Below, one piece after another: positions 26,699-36,885 of a DNA stretch of 64,000 nucleotides (the stretch's first letter is position 1; each line of letters opens with the position of its first letter). The stretch comes from Lachnospiraceae bacterium (lineage in GTDB: Bacteria > Bacillota > Clostridia > Lachnospirales > Lachnospiraceae). A program made the position numbers and the translations under genes. The stretch lies in the NCBI GenBank assembly GCA_022791635.1, contig JAAVZL010000053.1:48301-112300 (forward strand), written 5' to 3'. Below the pieces are notes generated by a model, which searched no databases, was not told the DNA's origin, and saw only the letters and a list, made by a program, of their open reading frames with translations.

Positions 26699-26728
26699 CC
26701 CCCCTCCAATCACATCAACAACCTCCAA

Positions 26729-26942
26729 GGCTGTGGCAAAATAAGCCATCCCACTTTTCCGATATCAAGTGTCCGGCTGTTCGCGAACGCTTTGTCTGAT
26801 ATTGGCGAACTAACGTACAAAGCTTCCAACAGGCGCAGCCTGCCACATCCTTACAACGTTAGTCCGACAAGAGCAGACAAAGTGTACGCGAACCGTCCGA
26901 ACACGGATATGGAAAAGTGGGATGGCTTATTTTGCCACAGCC
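26729..26942. repeat. Family-2 palindromic element, copy a
   Basis: 214 bp with perfect 32-bp terminal inverted repeats beginning GGCTGTGGCAAAATAAGCC. Further inside GTGTCCGG and CCGTCCGAACAC pair, and the middle is less ordered. It lies between the 3' end of the GH106-like gene and repeat B, so it is placed to stop or stabilise transcripts from both sides. No transposase frame. Confidence 0.85.
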
Positions 26943-26964
26943 ACACAACCTACAGCCACACAGT

Positions 26965-29685
26965 CTAAATCACAACCCAAACTCCCCCCCAAATCCCGGC
27001 CCCCACCGGCTCTTTCACCATCTCCCTCTCCCGGGTATTATAGATCCACTCCTCCCGATTCAAATTGATCCTCCCCGTACTATAAGGCCACCGATCAATC
27101 ACCGGTTCCACCTCCGCTACTTCCGGATACTCCGGATCAATCGCACAATTAATGAGCAAATTCCGCACCCGAATCTCCAAAAGATTCCCCCCAGGCGTCA
27201 GCAGCTTCCCAATCTCCACCCGATAAGGCCTCTTAAACAGAATCCCGGCACTCATCCCATTCACAAAAATCTCCGCCGCCTCCCCCAGATGCTCCAGTAC
27301 CAGCCACACCTCCCCGGTAGCCTCAGCTCTCGCCCAATCCTCCATATCCAAGAAGATCTCCTTCCGGTAAATCCCCTCCCCCGAAAAATACTTAAGCCCC
27401 GGCACCTGTTCCCAGCCCTCAAGAACCGCAAACTCCTCCTCAAACTCAACCTCCGGCACCTCCAAACTCCAATCCAGCGAAAGATCCATCCACACCTCCC
27501 CCATATCTCGTGCAGACTCCCCTTTCGCCCTCTCCCCAAAGGAACGCTCCTCACAATCCCCATCAAAAACAAACAGCAGCGACCCAAAAGGCTCCAAAGT
27601 CACCTCAACCGTAACGCCCCCATCCTCATACTCCCAGAAATCCACCCTCTTCTCCGCAGCCGTAAGCGGATCAAACACCGCAAACCCCTTCTCCTGCCTG
27701 GAAAACCGGATCTCCTCCGTCACCCACTGCTCACTGATATTCGAGACAAAATAAACATCCCGCCTCTCATCCGCCCGATGCACATACCCAACCACATCCG
27801 AATGCCGCCGCATCCTCACATCCGGTTCCACTCTCTTTTGCAGCTCCTCAATCATACCCTCAATCCGATCCGCCGTCTGCACACACGTCCCCTTCTGCTT
27901 CATCTCCCGGAAAATCCTTTGAATCCTCCGGGTCTCCTCCTCATACCCCATCCGCCCACAGGCCTTCCTGGGCAGCTCCCCCTTACAGATCAGAATTCCC
28001 CCCTTCTCTGCATAAGCCGCCATAGCCCGCGCCGTCTCAAGAGGCATCCGCTCACACTCCAGCAGAATCAACGCCTCATAGCCATACTCCGAAAACCGCT
28101 CCACCACATCATCATTCACAAAATCAAACCAATACCCCGCCTTCTGAATCGCGTCCACCGCCCTGGTAGTCATCCGCTCCTCCAGCTTCATACACATATG
28201 AATATCCGAGAGCGGATTCTCCGCCCAGATATCCGACTGAGGCAGATAAACGGCAATCCGCACCACCGGCTCCCCCATCCGAAGCCACTCATTCATCCGG
28301 TTGATATAAGCCCCCAGCACCTTATAAAAAGGCCACCAGGTATTCTTATGATTGATCTGCGTAGAAGCATAAAAAGGCCACCCCAGCTTTCCGCTGTCCT
28401 TGGGGCTATAAGCAAAACCATGATTCACAATGTGATTCATCCCGTCCAGATAAATACTGTCCGCAGCAGCTTTTAGATTCTCCAGCGTCACCACAAACCG
28501 CGGAAACCGAAGCCAGGTAAAGGACTCATTGGAAATCACCGGCTTCCCGTACACATGCCCCGCCGAGGACGCCAGACGCCGGTGCACCGTATTCACCTCA
28601 TATTTATCATACTGTGAAAAGGTCTCCCCCTCCGGAATGTCCGCCGTTCCATAGCACCGTAAAACATCCCCCCAAGTGCCGTGAGCCTGAACCCGGGAGG
28701 TAGTCCCCTTCTCATGACACCATTTTGTCAGCTCCCCAAAGAAATTTTCCTCCGTAAGCTCCGCCAGCGTCTTATTAAAATCATACCGAACCTCTCCGGT
28801 GCAGCCCTCCACCTCCCCCCAAAGGGCATAAAGCCAGGGCCGCAGCTCATATCCTCTGCGGTTTCTGAATTCCTCATAAATAATATCCGTCCAGTTCTGC
28901 CCAAAGACCTCCAGCGAATCACAGAAAAAGGAATTTATCATCCCCTCCCCCACCTGCTCCGCAATAGGGTCCCCCCCATGACGCAGAAAATGACGCAGAG
29001 CATCCTTCCGGTTGTGATCAATGATAAGCCCCTCCCCGCCGGGAAGAGGCTTTAACACCGTCTGTCGCTTGTCATTGGACACAAAGAGCACAATCTTATA
29101 ATCCCCTTTAGGAACAGAAATCTCCTTCAGCTCCAGCCCCCACTCCCAGCCGAAAAGATACTTATCCACCACCTGATCCGTAAGATCCACAATGGATTCC
29201 GGCAGCATCCGGCAATCCTTCATCCTCCCCATAATACAGCCCACACAGGTTCCGTACACCCGGGTGGTAAAGTCATAGTGAAAGCTCGCAGGCCCCTTTA
29301 CATCCAGCATATAGGGAATCACATTGGGGGCGCTCAGCTCCTTGGGCACAAAGGGTCCCCCATAAGGCCAGGAGGAGCCCAGGGTCATGTCAAATACCAT
29401 CCCCCGCTTTTTGGCTTCCCCACAGGCAAACCTTATAAGCTCAAAAAACCCCGGCGACAAATAGAACTGATTCTGAATCCCCTTTTCCTCATTATCCGGA
29501 TAAATAGGATAAATGATCTGAAGCTCCACGCCTCCTATCTGGGCCTCTGCCATCAAGTCCAGCTCTCTTGCAATTTCCTCCTTTGTGACAGCGCCTCCGA
29601 ACCACCACCAGCGCGTATACCCCCTTGCCTCCAAAGCGGGATGCCGAAGCCTCCTTATGATCTCAAGCCGTTCGTCCTTTTTCAT
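26965..29685 (-). CDS. GH106-like glycoside hydrolase (alpha-L-rhamnosidase type)
   Basis: 906 residues, no signal peptide, so it should act in the cytoplasm on imported oligosaccharides. ARGYTRWWWFGGAVTKEEIA and LDLMAEAQIGGVELQIIYPI are the opening of the GH106 catalytic TIM barrel. GSSWPYGGPFVPKE, ISNESFTWLRFP and DGMNHIVNHGFAYSP follow as in that group, and beta-sandwich domains (GIYRKEIFLDMEDW, AAEIFVNGMSAGILFKRPYR) close the protein. It is the last gene of the transporter-fucosidase unit, 38 bp after GH29. Rhamnose is the family expectation; another deoxy-hexose or uronic linkage is possible. It has two runs of seven G in coding sequence without frame loss. Confidence 0.8.
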   Translation of the reverse strand: MKKDERLEIIRRLRHPALEARGYTRWWWFGGAVTKEEIARELDLMAEAQIGGVELQIIYPIYPDNEEKGIQNQFYLSPGFFELIRFACGEAKKRGMVFDMTLGSSWPYGGPFVPKELSAPNVIPYMLDVKGPASFHYDFTTRVYGTCVGCIMGRMKDCRMLPESIVDLTDQVVDKYLFGWEWGLELKEISVPKGDYKIVLFVSNDKRQTVLKPLPGGEGLIIDHNRKDALRHFLRHGGDPIAEQVGEGMINSFFCDSLEVFGQNWTDIIYEEFRNRRGYELRPWLYALWGEVEGCTGEVRYDFNKTLAELTEENFFGELTKWCHEKGTTSRVQAHGTWGDVLRCYGTADIPEGETFSQYDKYEVNTVHRRLASSAGHVYGKPVISNESFTWLRFPRFVVTLENLKAAADSIYLDGMNHIVNHGFAYSPKDSGKLGWPFYASTQINHKNTWWPFYKVLGAYINRMNEWLRMGEPVVRIAVYLPQSDIWAENPLSDIHMCMKLEERMTTRAVDAIQKAGYWFDFVNDDVVERFSEYGYEALILLECERMPLETARAMAAYAEKGGILICKGELPRKACGRMGYEEETRRIQRIFREMKQKGTCVQTADRIEGMIEELQKRVEPDVRMRRHSDVVGYVHRADERRDVYFVSNISEQWVTEEIRFSRQEKGFAVFDPLTAAEKRVDFWEYEDGGVTVEVTLEPFGSLLFVFDGDCEERSFGERAKGESARDMGEVWMDLSLDWSLEVPEVEFEEEFAVLEGWEQVPGLKYFSGEGIYRKEIFLDMEDWARAEATGEVWLVLEHLGEAAEIFVNGMSAGILFKRPYRVEIGKLLTPGGNLLEIRVRNLLINCAIDPEYPEVAEVEPVIDRWPYSTGRINLNREEWIYNTREREMVKEPVGAGIWGGVWVVI

Positions 29686-29723
29686 CCTTATAACTCCCCC
29701 TGTGCCGCGATTTTCCCGCCTTC

Positions 29724-30971
29724 TTATCCCCGAATAGGGTTAAAGATAGGCTCCTTCTCCACCAGTTCAATACAAACCACATAGCCCGTCTCCCGGCGCA
29801 GCTCCTCGCTGAGCTCCACCTCTACGATGGGATCACCCTCACAGATATTTCGGGAACCGCAGGGAAGCTCACGCTTGTCTCTCACCAGATAGGCTCTCTT
29901 CACCTGATTGGCCATATTCAAAAGCTCGATCCGCATCCGCGGCTTTAACACATGGACATAGAGCTTATAATCCTTTGCCGTAAGCAAAGCCCAGTTCAGA
30001 TCATAGGGATAAGGGGCCATTTTCTTGGTGCCATAGATGGCCTCCCCATTTTCCTTCACATAGCGCCCTACCTCATCCAGGATTCGAATGCTCTCCTCTG
30101 GAATTCTGCCTCTCTCATCCGGCCCGATATTCAAAAGATAGTTCCCGCCCCGCCCCACGATTTTGAGAAGCAGCCGCAGGATATCCTCTGCCTTCTTCCA
30201 GTTCCCGTCATAGCGGTTATAGCCCCAGTTATCATTTAAGGTGGCCGGAACCTCCCAGTCCCGTTCAAGAGGCCAGGCCGGAATAAAATTGTCCCCGGTG
30301 GTCAGGTAATCTCCCAGCTCATTGCCGATTCTTCCGCTGATAATACAGCCCGGCTGAAGGGACCTTACCAGATCAACCAGCTCCCCGGACTCCTCCCGGG
30401 TCATTTCCATGGGCGTGTCAAACCAGAGGAGGGAAATCTCCCCATAGCCGGTCAAAAGCTCCCGAAGCTGCGGGATGCATTTCTCATCCAGATATTTGCG
30501 GAAGTTTTTCCCGCTGTTGTCACTGCCATAGCGAAGTCCGTTGGGATCGTCCCAGTCCTGGGCCTGAGAATAATAAAGGCCCAGCTTCATACCATACTCC
30601 TCACAGGCTTCTTTCAGCTCCTTTAATACATCCTTCCCGTAGGGAGTGGCCTTCACCACATTGTAATCGCTGCACTTGGAGTCCCACATGGCAAAGCCTT
30701 CATGGTGCTTTGTGGTAAATACCAGGTATCCCATTCCCCAGTCCTCTTTAGCCTTTCGCACGATCTCCCGGGGGCAAAAGTCTTCTCCTCCAAAGGAGGC
30801 GGCAAGCTTACGGTATTCCTCCACCGGAATATTCAGATGATTCATAATCCATTCCGCAATGTGGTCCGTCTTTTCTCCCTGGTATTCGCCGCCCAAAAGG
30901 GCGTAGAGGCCCCAGTGAATAAAAAGACCGTACCGAACCTCCGAAAACCATTCTTTTGTTCTGTCATTCAT
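29724..30971 (-). CDS. GH29 alpha-L-fucosidase
   Basis: 415 residues, lacking a signal peptide. WFSEVRYGLFIHWGLYALLG is the family start with the active-site HWG. YLVFTTKHHEGFAMWDSK holds the substrate-binding HHEGF, and EISLLWFDTPME the Asp nucleophile in the place expected for GH29. No C-terminal lectin module follows, as in small intracellular enzymes. It would remove terminal fucose from oligosaccharides brought in by the Opp-type importer encoded just upstream (44-bp gap). Some plant-type GH29-B enzymes act on alpha-1,3/4 linkages; subfamily cannot be decided here. Confidence 0.93.
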   Translation of the reverse strand: MNDRTKEWFSEVRYGLFIHWGLYALLGGEYQGEKTDHIAEWIMNHLNIPVEEYRKLAASFGGEDFCPREIVRKAKEDWGMGYLVFTTKHHEGFAMWDSKCSDYNVVKATPYGKDVLKELKEACEEYGMKLGLYYSQAQDWDDPNGLRYGSDNSGKNFRKYLDEKCIPQLRELLTGYGEISLLWFDTPMEMTREESGELVDLVRSLQPGCIISGRIGNELGDYLTTGDNFIPAWPLERDWEVPATLNDNWGYNRYDGNWKKAEDILRLLLKIVGRGGNYLLNIGPDERGRIPEESIRILDEVGRYVKENGEAIYGTKKMAPYPYDLNWALLTAKDYKLYVHVLKPRMRIELLNMANQVKRAYLVRDKRELPCGSRNICEGDPIVEVELSEELRRETGYVVCIELVEKEPIFNPIRG

Positions 30972-31015
30972 ATTTTTTATCTCTTTCCCTTTTCTAGCTT
31001 CTATTCCTGCAAAGC

Positions 31016-31987
31016 TTAAGCTTCCGCATAGTCCCGGCAGGCCACAAAATGTCCCGGAGAAACCTCCTTAAGCGCCGGCTTATAGTCCCCACAGTCCTCC
31101 TTCTTCCGAAAGCACCTGGTACAGAACCGGCATCCGTCCGGGGGATTGATGGGACTTGGCACGTCTCCCTCCAGAATAATCCGCTCCCTTTTTCTTGCTC
31201 CCACCGCCGGGGCTGCCGAGAGAAGGGCCTGTGTATAGGGGTGGAGGGGATTTTCATACAGCTCCCTCTTGGGGGCAATCTCCACCAGCTTGCCCAGGTA
31301 CATCACACCTACCCGGTCGCTGATATGCTTCACCACGTTCAGTCCGTGGGCAATAAACAGATACGTCAGTCCGAATTCCTCCTGGAGCTCGTCCAAAAGA
31401 TTGAGCACCTGGGCCTGAATGGACACGTCCAGAGCCGACACAGGCTCATCACACACAATCATCTTAGGCTCCACCGCCAGAGCTCTGGCAATGCCCACCC
31501 TCTGACGCTGTCCGCCGGAGAATTCGTGGGGATACCGATTCCGCTGATGATTGGCCAGACCTACTCGGTTCAAAAGATAGTTCACCCGCTCCTCCACCTG
31601 GTCCTCCGGCAACAGCTTATTGATCCGAATGGGCTCCGCAATAATGTCGCCGATGGTCATTCTCGGATTTAAGGATGCATAAGGATCCTGAAAAATCAGC
31701 TGGATATCCTTACAGTGCTGCCGGCGCTCTGCCGGCTTTAACCCGGTAAGCTCCTTTCCCTGAAAGAAAATCTGTCCGGATGTGGGCTCATAGAGATTGA
31801 CCAGCATCTTGCCGATGGTGGTCTTACCACAGCCGGATTCTCCCACCATACCGAAGGTTTCCCCCTGCTCAATCTGAAAGCTTACATCATCCACAGCCTT
31901 TAATATTTTCTTATCTCTGCCAAAGGTTCCCTTATCCACCACAAAATGCTTAGACAGATGGCGTATATCAAACATCACTTCACCCAT
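31016..31987 (-). CDS. oppF: Peptide/oligosaccharide ABC transporter ATP-binding protein (OppF-type)
   Basis: 323 residues. Walker [13 protein letters not shown], signature [15 protein letters not shown], Walker [14 protein letters not shown], and the C-terminal oligopeptide/dipeptide domain with the cysteine set [14 protein letters not shown] that binds an Fe-S cluster in OppD/F/DppD proteins. The start is the ATG behind AAAGGAGG, which overlaps the OppD stop by 8 bp; a start eight codons up has no site. It pairs with OppD to energise the OppBC permease. Placed directly before GH29, it is likely devoted to glycans rather than peptides. Confidence 0.93.
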   Translation of the reverse strand: MGEVMFDIRHLSKHFVVDKGTFGRDKKILKAVDDVSFQIEQGETFGMVGESGCGKTTIGKMLVNLYEPTSGQIFFQGKELTGLKPAERRQHCKDIQLIFQDPYASLNPRMTIGDIIAEPIRINKLLPEDQVEERVNYLLNRVGLANHQRNRYPHEFSGGQRQRVGIARALAVEPKMIVCDEPVSALDVSIQAQVLNLLDELQEEFGLTYLFIAHGLNVVKHISDRVGVMYLGKLVEIAPKRELYENPLHPYTQALLSAAPAVGARKRERIILEGDVPSPINPPDGCRFCTRCFRKKEDCGDYKPALKEVSPGHFVACRDYAEA

Positions 31988-32960
31988 GCCGGACCTCCTT
32001 TCCCTCTTCATACAGAAAGCATCTCACCTCATGGCCTTCCACATCGATAAGCGGCGGCATTTCCTGCCTGCAGCGCTCCATACACTTTTCACAGCGATCC
32101 GAGAAAGGGCATCCCGGCGGCATGCGAAGGGGATTGGGAACCATGCCTTCGATCATATAGAGAGGTCCCTCGTCCTCATCCTCCAGCCTGGGAATGGATT
32201 TTAAAAGTCCGATGGTATAGGGATGCAGCGGATTGTCAAAGATATCCGCCACCTTCGCATGCTCCATCACCTTGCCGCAGTACATCACCACCACCCGGTC
32301 CGCTGTCTCCGACACCACACCCAGATCGTGGGTAATCAGAAGCACGGCCATGTGAAGCTTTTTCCGCATCTGTCCCAGCAGATCCAGGATCTGAGCCTGA
32401 ATGGTCACATCCAGAGCCGTGGTAGGCTCATCGGCAATCAAAAGCTCCGGATTGCAGGAGAGAGCCATGGCAATCATCACCCGCTGGCGCATGCCTCCGC
32501 TCATCTGATGGGGATAGTCATTGGCACGATCTCTGGCAGAGGGAATTCCCACCATTTCCAGCATCGTAACGGCCCGCTCATAGGCCTCCTTCTTGGGCAG
32601 CTTCAAATGAAGCATAATGCTCTCCATCAGCTGATCCTTGATACGGTAAACAGGGTTTAGGGAGGTCATAGGTTCCTGGAAAATCATAGAAATCCGATTC
32701 CCGCGAATTTCCTGCATTTCCTTTTTGCTTTTCGTAAGCAGATCCTCTCCGTGAAAGAGAATTTCTCCTCCGTCCACCCTGCCCGGATCCTGCAAAAGTC
32801 CCATAATCGACAGGGAGGTAACACTCTTTCCGGAGCCGGACTCACCCACCACGGCCAGAACCTCTCCCTCGTCAATGGCAAAGCTCACATCGTCTACGGC
32901 CTTTACCAGGCCCTTTTTCATTTTAAACTGGGTCTTCAGATTTTTAACCTCTAATAACAT
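31980..32960 (-). CDS. oppD: Peptide/oligosaccharide ABC transporter ATP-binding protein (OppD-type)
   Basis: 326 residues. Walker [14 protein letters not shown], signature [15 protein letters not shown], Walker [15 protein letters not shown] and the C-terminal [14 protein letters not shown] cysteines of the oligopeptide-transporter extension are all visible. Translated 11 bp after OppC. Together with OppF it forms the heterodimeric ATPase on the inner face of the membrane. Peptide-class importers of this type also carry oligosaccharides in several anaerobes, and the two glycosidase genes downstream make that the preferred reading. Confidence 0.93.
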   Translation of the reverse strand: MLLEVKNLKTQFKMKKGLVKAVDDVSFAIDEGEVLAVVGESGSGKSVTSLSIMGLLQDPGRVDGGEILFHGEDLLTKSKKEMQEIRGNRISMIFQEPMTSLNPVYRIKDQLMESIMLHLKLPKKEAYERAVTMLEMVGIPSARDRANDYPHQMSGGMRQRVMIAMALSCNPELLIADEPTTALDVTIQAQILDLLGQMRKKLHMAVLLITHDLGVVSETADRVVVMYCGKVMEHAKVADIFDNPLHPYTIGLLKSIPRLEDEDEGPLYMIEGMVPNPLRMPPGCPFSDRCEKCMERCRQEMPPLIDVEGHEVRCFLYEEGKEVRHG

Positions 32961-32971
32961 CCTTATCCCCC

Positions 32972-33886
32972 CTAACGCTTTCTGGATTTGGGATCCAGCG
33001 CATCGCTCAATCCGTCACCGAATAAATTGAACGCCAGTACCACCAGCGTGATTGCAAGTCCCGGAAATACCAGGGTATAGGGAGCCGCGAAAATATAGCC
33101 CTTGGCTCTTCCCAGCATATCTCCCCACTCCGCAAGAGGCGGCTGTACGCCCAGGCCTAAGAACCCAAGAGCCGCCGTATCCAGAATGGCTCCGGAGATT
33201 CCAAGGGTGGCCCGCACAATAATCGGAGAAATAATGTTGGGCAGAATATGCCGGAACATAATGCGCAGATCTCCATTGCCGATGACCCGAGCCGCCTGAG
33301 TGTAATCGCTCTCCTTGGCCGAGAGCACGCTTCCCCGGACAATCCGGGCATATTCCGGTATGGCTACAATTCCGATGGCTACAATGGCCTTGTCAAGCCC
33401 CTTTCCCAGGGCCGCCATCAGGGTAATGGCAAAGAGGATGCCGGGAATGGACAGCATAATATCCATAATCCGCATAATCACCGTATCCACCACGCCTCCC
33501 TTATAGCCTGCCACAGCTCCGAATATAATGCCGAAGAACAAGGAGAAAATCACCACTGCAAAGCCTACAAACAGGGAAATTTTCGTTCCGTCCAGAATCC
33601 GGCTGAAAATATCCCGCCCCAGCTCGTCTGTTCCGAACCAATGCTGGGCACAGGGCTTTACAAAGCTTGCCGTCATATCCGTCTCATTGGGATCATAGGG
33701 CAGAATCTGAACTCCCAGAACCTCCGCAAAAAAAGTCACCAGAGCAACGATGACCAGGAGGATGACAATCACCATCCCAAACATGGCGGTTTTATTCCCC
33801 CTCAGAGATTCCCATATGGCGTGAAGCTCCGACTCCGGCTTTTCCTGCTCCAGGGCCTCTGCAGGTATCTGTTTCTTGTGCAGCAT
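32972..33886 (-). CDS. oppC: ABC transporter permease (OppC-type)
   Basis: 304 residues, five or six membrane helices beginning TAMFGMVIVILLVIVALVTF. GTDELGRDIFSRILDG is the OppC-specific N-terminal element, and the EAA loop lies near DYTQAARVIGNGDLRIMFRH. The ATG used follows AAGGAGG by eight bases; a TTG eight codons upstream has no site. Four bp separate it from OppB. It forms the channel with OppB. Confidence 0.93.
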   Translation of the reverse strand: MLHKKQIPAEALEQEKPESELHAIWESLRGNKTAMFGMVIVILLVIVALVTFFAEVLGVQILPYDPNETDMTASFVKPCAQHWFGTDELGRDIFSRILDGTKISLFVGFAVVIFSLFFGIIFGAVAGYKGGVVDTVIMRIMDIMLSIPGILFAITLMAALGKGLDKAIVAIGIVAIPEYARIVRGSVLSAKESDYTQAARVIGNGDLRIMFRHILPNIISPIIVRATLGISGAILDTAALGFLGLGVQPPLAEWGDMLGRAKGYIFAAPYTLVFPGLAITLVVLAFNLFGDGLSDALDPKSRKR

Positions 33887-33890
33887 ACGG

Positions 33891-34907
33891 TCATCCCTCC
33901 TTCTTTCCAAGCTTGATCCTGGGATCCAGGAACGTATAAATAATATCCACCACCAGATTTACCACCACAAAAATGGTGGCTGTCAAGAGCACGGCTCCCT
34001 GAATCACCGGAAAATCCGATTTCTGGACACATTCCACAATGTAGGATCCAATTCCCGGCCAGGCAAACACCCGCTCCGTGAGCACGGCTCCTCCCAACAT
34101 ACTTCCAAACTGAAGCCCAATCACCGTAACAACGGGATTCATGGAGGTACGCAGCACATGCCTGGTCAGCACCTTTCCCTCAGAGATTCCTTTCGCCCTG
34201 GCCGTGCGCACATAGTCCTGCTTCATGCTGTCCAACATGCTGGTGCGGGTAATTCTCGTGATAATGGCCAGGGAATACATGGAAAGCGCCATGGCCGGCA
34301 TAATGATATGCTTCAAAGAATCCACAAGACCTGCCGTATTTCCCGTAATGATACAGTCCAAAAGATTAAAGCCAGTGACGCTTTTGGGCTTTAAGAGGGG
34401 ATCAATCTGACTGCCGGAGGGCAGCCAGTGAAGGGTTCCTGAAAAGATAATGATCATAATCACACCCAGCCAGAAGATGGGAATGGAAACCCCCACCAGG
34501 GAGAGAATCCGCCCTCCGCTGTCCCAGACAGAGTTTTTCTTGACCGCCGAAACCACACCGATGAGGATTCCGAAAATAGAAGCCAGAATCACAGACACCA
34601 CCGCAAGCTCAATGGTTGCCGGAAAGCGGCTGGCCAATTCCTTGGACACCGGCTGCTTGGTGTAGTAGGAATTCCCCAGATCCCCCTTAAGCACACCGCC
34701 CACATATTCTATATACTGACTGACCACAGAGCCGTTCAGTCCGTTCGCCTCACGCCAGGCTTCCATGGATTCCTCCGTGGCATGCTGCCCCAGCACCACC
34801 GGAGCCGGATCCGGAGAAAACACATGAGTAATTCCGAACACAATGACAGATACCCCAAACAGCACCGGAATCAGCATGAGAAGTCTTTTTATAATATATT
34901 TTCCCAT
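33891..34907 (-). CDS. oppB: ABC transporter permease (OppB-type)
   Basis: 338 residues. YIIKRLLMLIPVLFGVSVIV is the standard first helix of OppB/DppB. VRTARAKGISEGKVLTRHVL is the EAA loop contacting the ATPases, and VLTERVFAWPGIGSYIVECV the last conserved block. It is split from the binding-protein gene by 168 bp holding a palindromic element, so its mRNA level may be lower than that of the binding protein, a usual stoichiometry for importers. Confidence 0.93.
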   Translation of the reverse strand: MGKYIIKRLLMLIPVLFGVSVIVFGITHVFSPDPAPVVLGQHATEESMEAWREANGLNGSVVSQYIEYVGGVLKGDLGNSYYTKQPVSKELASRFPATIELAVVSVILASIFGILIGVVSAVKKNSVWDSGGRILSLVGVSIPIFWLGVIMIIIFSGTLHWLPSGSQIDPLLKPKSVTGFNLLDCIITGNTAGLVDSLKHIIMPAMALSMYSLAIITRITRTSMLDSMKQDYVRTARAKGISEGKVLTRHVLRTSMNPVVTVIGLQFGSMLGGAVLTERVFAWPGIGSYIVECVQKSDFPVIQGAVLLTATIFVVVNLVVDIIYTFLDPRIKLGKKEG

Positions 34908-34937
34908 AGTTATGTAATCCTTTACACGGAAACAATC

Positions 34938-35051
34938 GGAGCTGCCGCAAAATAGGACAGTAGACTTTTCCGATATCCTGTGTTCGAATGTACGAGAACC
35001 GTCCGAACACGGGATATGGAAATGGCTGCTGTCCTATTTTTCGACAGCCCC
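34938..35051. repeat. Family-2 palindromic element, copy c, inside the opp operon
   Basis: 114 bp. The arms begin GGAGCTGCCGCAAAATAGG and, on the other strand, GGGGCTGTCGAAAAATAGG; ATATCCTGTGTTCG pairs with CGAACACGGGATAT further in. It lies between oppA and oppB and would be a stable hairpin in the transcript, probably a barrier to 3' decay or partial terminator. It differs from copy a in the arm segment, with the change matched on both arms. Confidence 0.85.
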
Positions 35052-35075
35052 TGATGAAAGGTTACCTAAAACAGC

Positions 35076-36704
35076 TTAATTCTTTGTAACAGCGGCAAAC
35101 TTCGTCGCCTGTGCCACGTGATAGAAGAATCCGTTTACTCTGGGGCTTACGCCGCACATAAAGTTGCTGTGTGAAATCGGAAGAATCGGCACCTGATCGG
35201 CGATGATCTTCTCACACTCTGTATAAATAGCGCTTCTTTCGTCTCCCACCGGAGTAACAAGACCGTCTGCAATCAGCTGGTTATATTCCTCATTGCTAAA
35301 GTGAGAATAGTTCATGGATATATCATCCGTAGCCAGCAGATTTAAGAAGTTGTCCGGATCTCCGTTATCTCCGCCCCATCCTGCAAACAGAAGATCGTAA
35401 GTATCCGTCTGTGCCTTCTCCTTAAAGGTCGTCCAGTCATAGGCATCGATGGTGCACTCCACACCCACCTTGGAAAGATAACCCTGAACAGCCTCCGCCA
35501 GCTTCTGTCCGCCAACGGTGTTGTAAGGTCTTGCAACAGAATACGTAATAATATGAAGAGAGGTTACCCCTTTCTCGCTTAAGACTGCCTGAGCCGCCTC
35601 CGGATCATAGGCCGGCGGTGCAATGGTGCTGTCATATCCCGGCAGGGAGGTGGGCAGGAAGGTGGTTGCCGGCTGGTCATAGCCCTGATACAGAGTCTGA
35701 ACCATCTCCGGAATATTGAGAGACTGACAAATCGCTCTTCTCACTTCCACATCGGTGCACGCGCCCTCCGTCGTATTAAAGGCCATATAATTTGTCATCA
35801 TCGCCTCATCTGTCTGTACCGTATTCCCCGCCTGGCTGATCTGATCCACCACCATAGCGTCAATACCGTCAATCACATCCACTTCGCCATTATTGAGCGC
35901 AATCACACGTGCCGAATTATCGGGAATAATCCGGAAAATAAGATTCTTAATCTTCGCCGGCTCTCCCCAGTAATCCTCAAACCGCTCCAGAACAACGGCC
36001 TGATTGGTATCCCAGCTCACAAACTTGTAGGGGCCGGTCCCGCAGGGGCTATTTGTCACATTCCCATTATTGGCCTCCAAAGCCGCCGGGCTCACAATAG
36101 GAGATCCCTGAATCATAGCAAGGTTAGCCAAGAACGGCGTCTGCGCCTCCGACAGCTTAATCACAACCGTATAATCATCCTCTGCAATCACTTCTGTTAC
36201 AGCCGCAAACACAAAGCCCGCATAAGGCATATCCTCGGTAGCATTTCCCGGAAGCTGACGATCAAAATTATACTTAACCGCCTCCGCATTGAAATCCGTA
36301 CCGTCATGGAACTTCACGCCCTGTCTCAAATGGAAAGTATAGGTCAATCCGTCCTCACTCACCTCCCAGGACTCCGCAAGGCTGGGCTGAATCTCCGTAG
36401 ACTTGTCCGCATATCTCACAAGCCCCTCATACATATTCGTATTAATCTTCGTAGACTCTCCGTCATCCGCAAACGCCGGATCCAGGCTTCTGGGATCCGC
36501 CGCCTGTCCAAAGGTCAGCGTATCACTCCCCGCTCCCCCGGCCTCACCAGCCTCTTCCGCATCCGCAGGCGCCTCCTCGCCCTCTTCCGTTGTTCCCTGC
36601 TCAGTCTCCGGCGCAGCCTCCTGCTTCCCGGACCCGCCGCAGCCCATAAGCAGCGACGCCGAAAGCGCTCCAACGAGCAACAATGCCAAAACTCTCTTTT
36701 TCAT
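35076..36704 (-). CDS. oppA: Solute-binding lipoprotein of the Opp-type importer (SBP_bac_5)
   Basis: 542 residues. The signal peptide ends in the lipobox LLMGCGGSGKQ, so the protein is lipid-anchored outside the membrane. An acidic linker rich in Glu and Ala follows (residues 28-60), then the SBP_bac_5 fold with TFGQAADPRSLDPAFADDGE, AESWEVSEDGLTYTFHLRQG and VKFHDGTDFNAEAVKYNFDR. The cluster C signature is typical. It captures the substrate, probably a fucose- or rhamnose-containing oligosaccharide given its neighbours, though a peptide cannot be excluded. It is the first gene after a consensus promoter and a FadR-type operator. Confidence 0.92.
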   Translation of the reverse strand: MKKRVLALLLVGALSASLLMGCGGSGKQEAAPETEQGTTEEGEEAPADAEEAGEAGGAGSDTLTFGQAADPRSLDPAFADDGESTKINTNMYEGLVRYADKSTEIQPSLAESWEVSEDGLTYTFHLRQGVKFHDGTDFNAEAVKYNFDRQLPGNATEDMPYAGFVFAAVTEVIAEDDYTVVIKLSEAQTPFLANLAMIQGSPIVSPAALEANNGNVTNSPCGTGPYKFVSWDTNQAVVLERFEDYWGEPAKIKNLIFRIIPDNSARVIALNNGEVDVIDGIDAMVVDQISQAGNTVQTDEAMMTNYMAFNTTEGACTDVEVRRAICQSLNIPEMVQTLYQGYDQPATTFLPTSLPGYDSTIAPPAYDPEAAQAVLSEKGVTSLHIITYSVARPYNTVGGQKLAEAVQGYLSKVGVECTIDAYDWTTFKEKAQTDTYDLLFAGWGGDNGDPDNFLNLLATDDISMNYSHFSNEEYNQLIADGLVTPVGDERSAIYTECEKIIADQVPILPISHSNFMCGVSPRVNGFFYHVAQATKFAAVTKN

Positions 36705-36736
36705 TCGAATCCTCCTATCTCCTTAAATTGGTACAA

Positions 36737-36747
36737 TGGTTCAACCA
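36737..36747. promoter_or_regulatory. FadR/GntR-type operator in the oppA leader
   Basis: TGGTTCAACCA fits TGGTNNNACCA, the known half-site arrangement of FadR-subfamily GntR regulators. It lies between the predicted start of transcription (about 36819) and oppA, next to a gene for such a regulator. A looser half, TTGGTTAA on the minus strand, lies near 36796. Confidence 0.55.
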
Positions 36748-36825
36748 CTTCTGGCTAAAAAAAATAGCTCACCTGAAACTTGCACAATTTTTTTAACCAA
36801 TAGAGCAATTTTTATGTCCTTTTTA

Positions 36826-36854
36826 ATAATATATGCTCTTCCCCTCTTTGTCAA
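36826..36854 (-). promoter_or_regulatory. Sigma-A promoter of the opp-glycosidase operon
   Basis: TTGACA, 17 bp, TATTAT on the minus strand, in an AT-rich stretch between the regulator gene and oppA. It predicts a 5' leader of about 115 nt that includes the GntR-type operator, so repression by roadblock is possible. Confidence 0.78.
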
Positions 36855-36885
36855 TCTTTTTTTATTACCAACAAAAAAAGAGATA

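Noticed and set aside
26917..28476. A 519-codon plus-strand open frame across the GH106-like gene
   Set aside because: The translation is almost only Pro, Arg, His, Leu and Ile with no domain, as expected opposite a GC-rich gene. The minus-strand frame has clear glycosidase motifs.
28970..28990. Run of seven G in the GH106-like gene as a phase-variation tract
   Set aside because: The frame is intact on both sides and GC-rich codons explain the run. There is no regulatory context.
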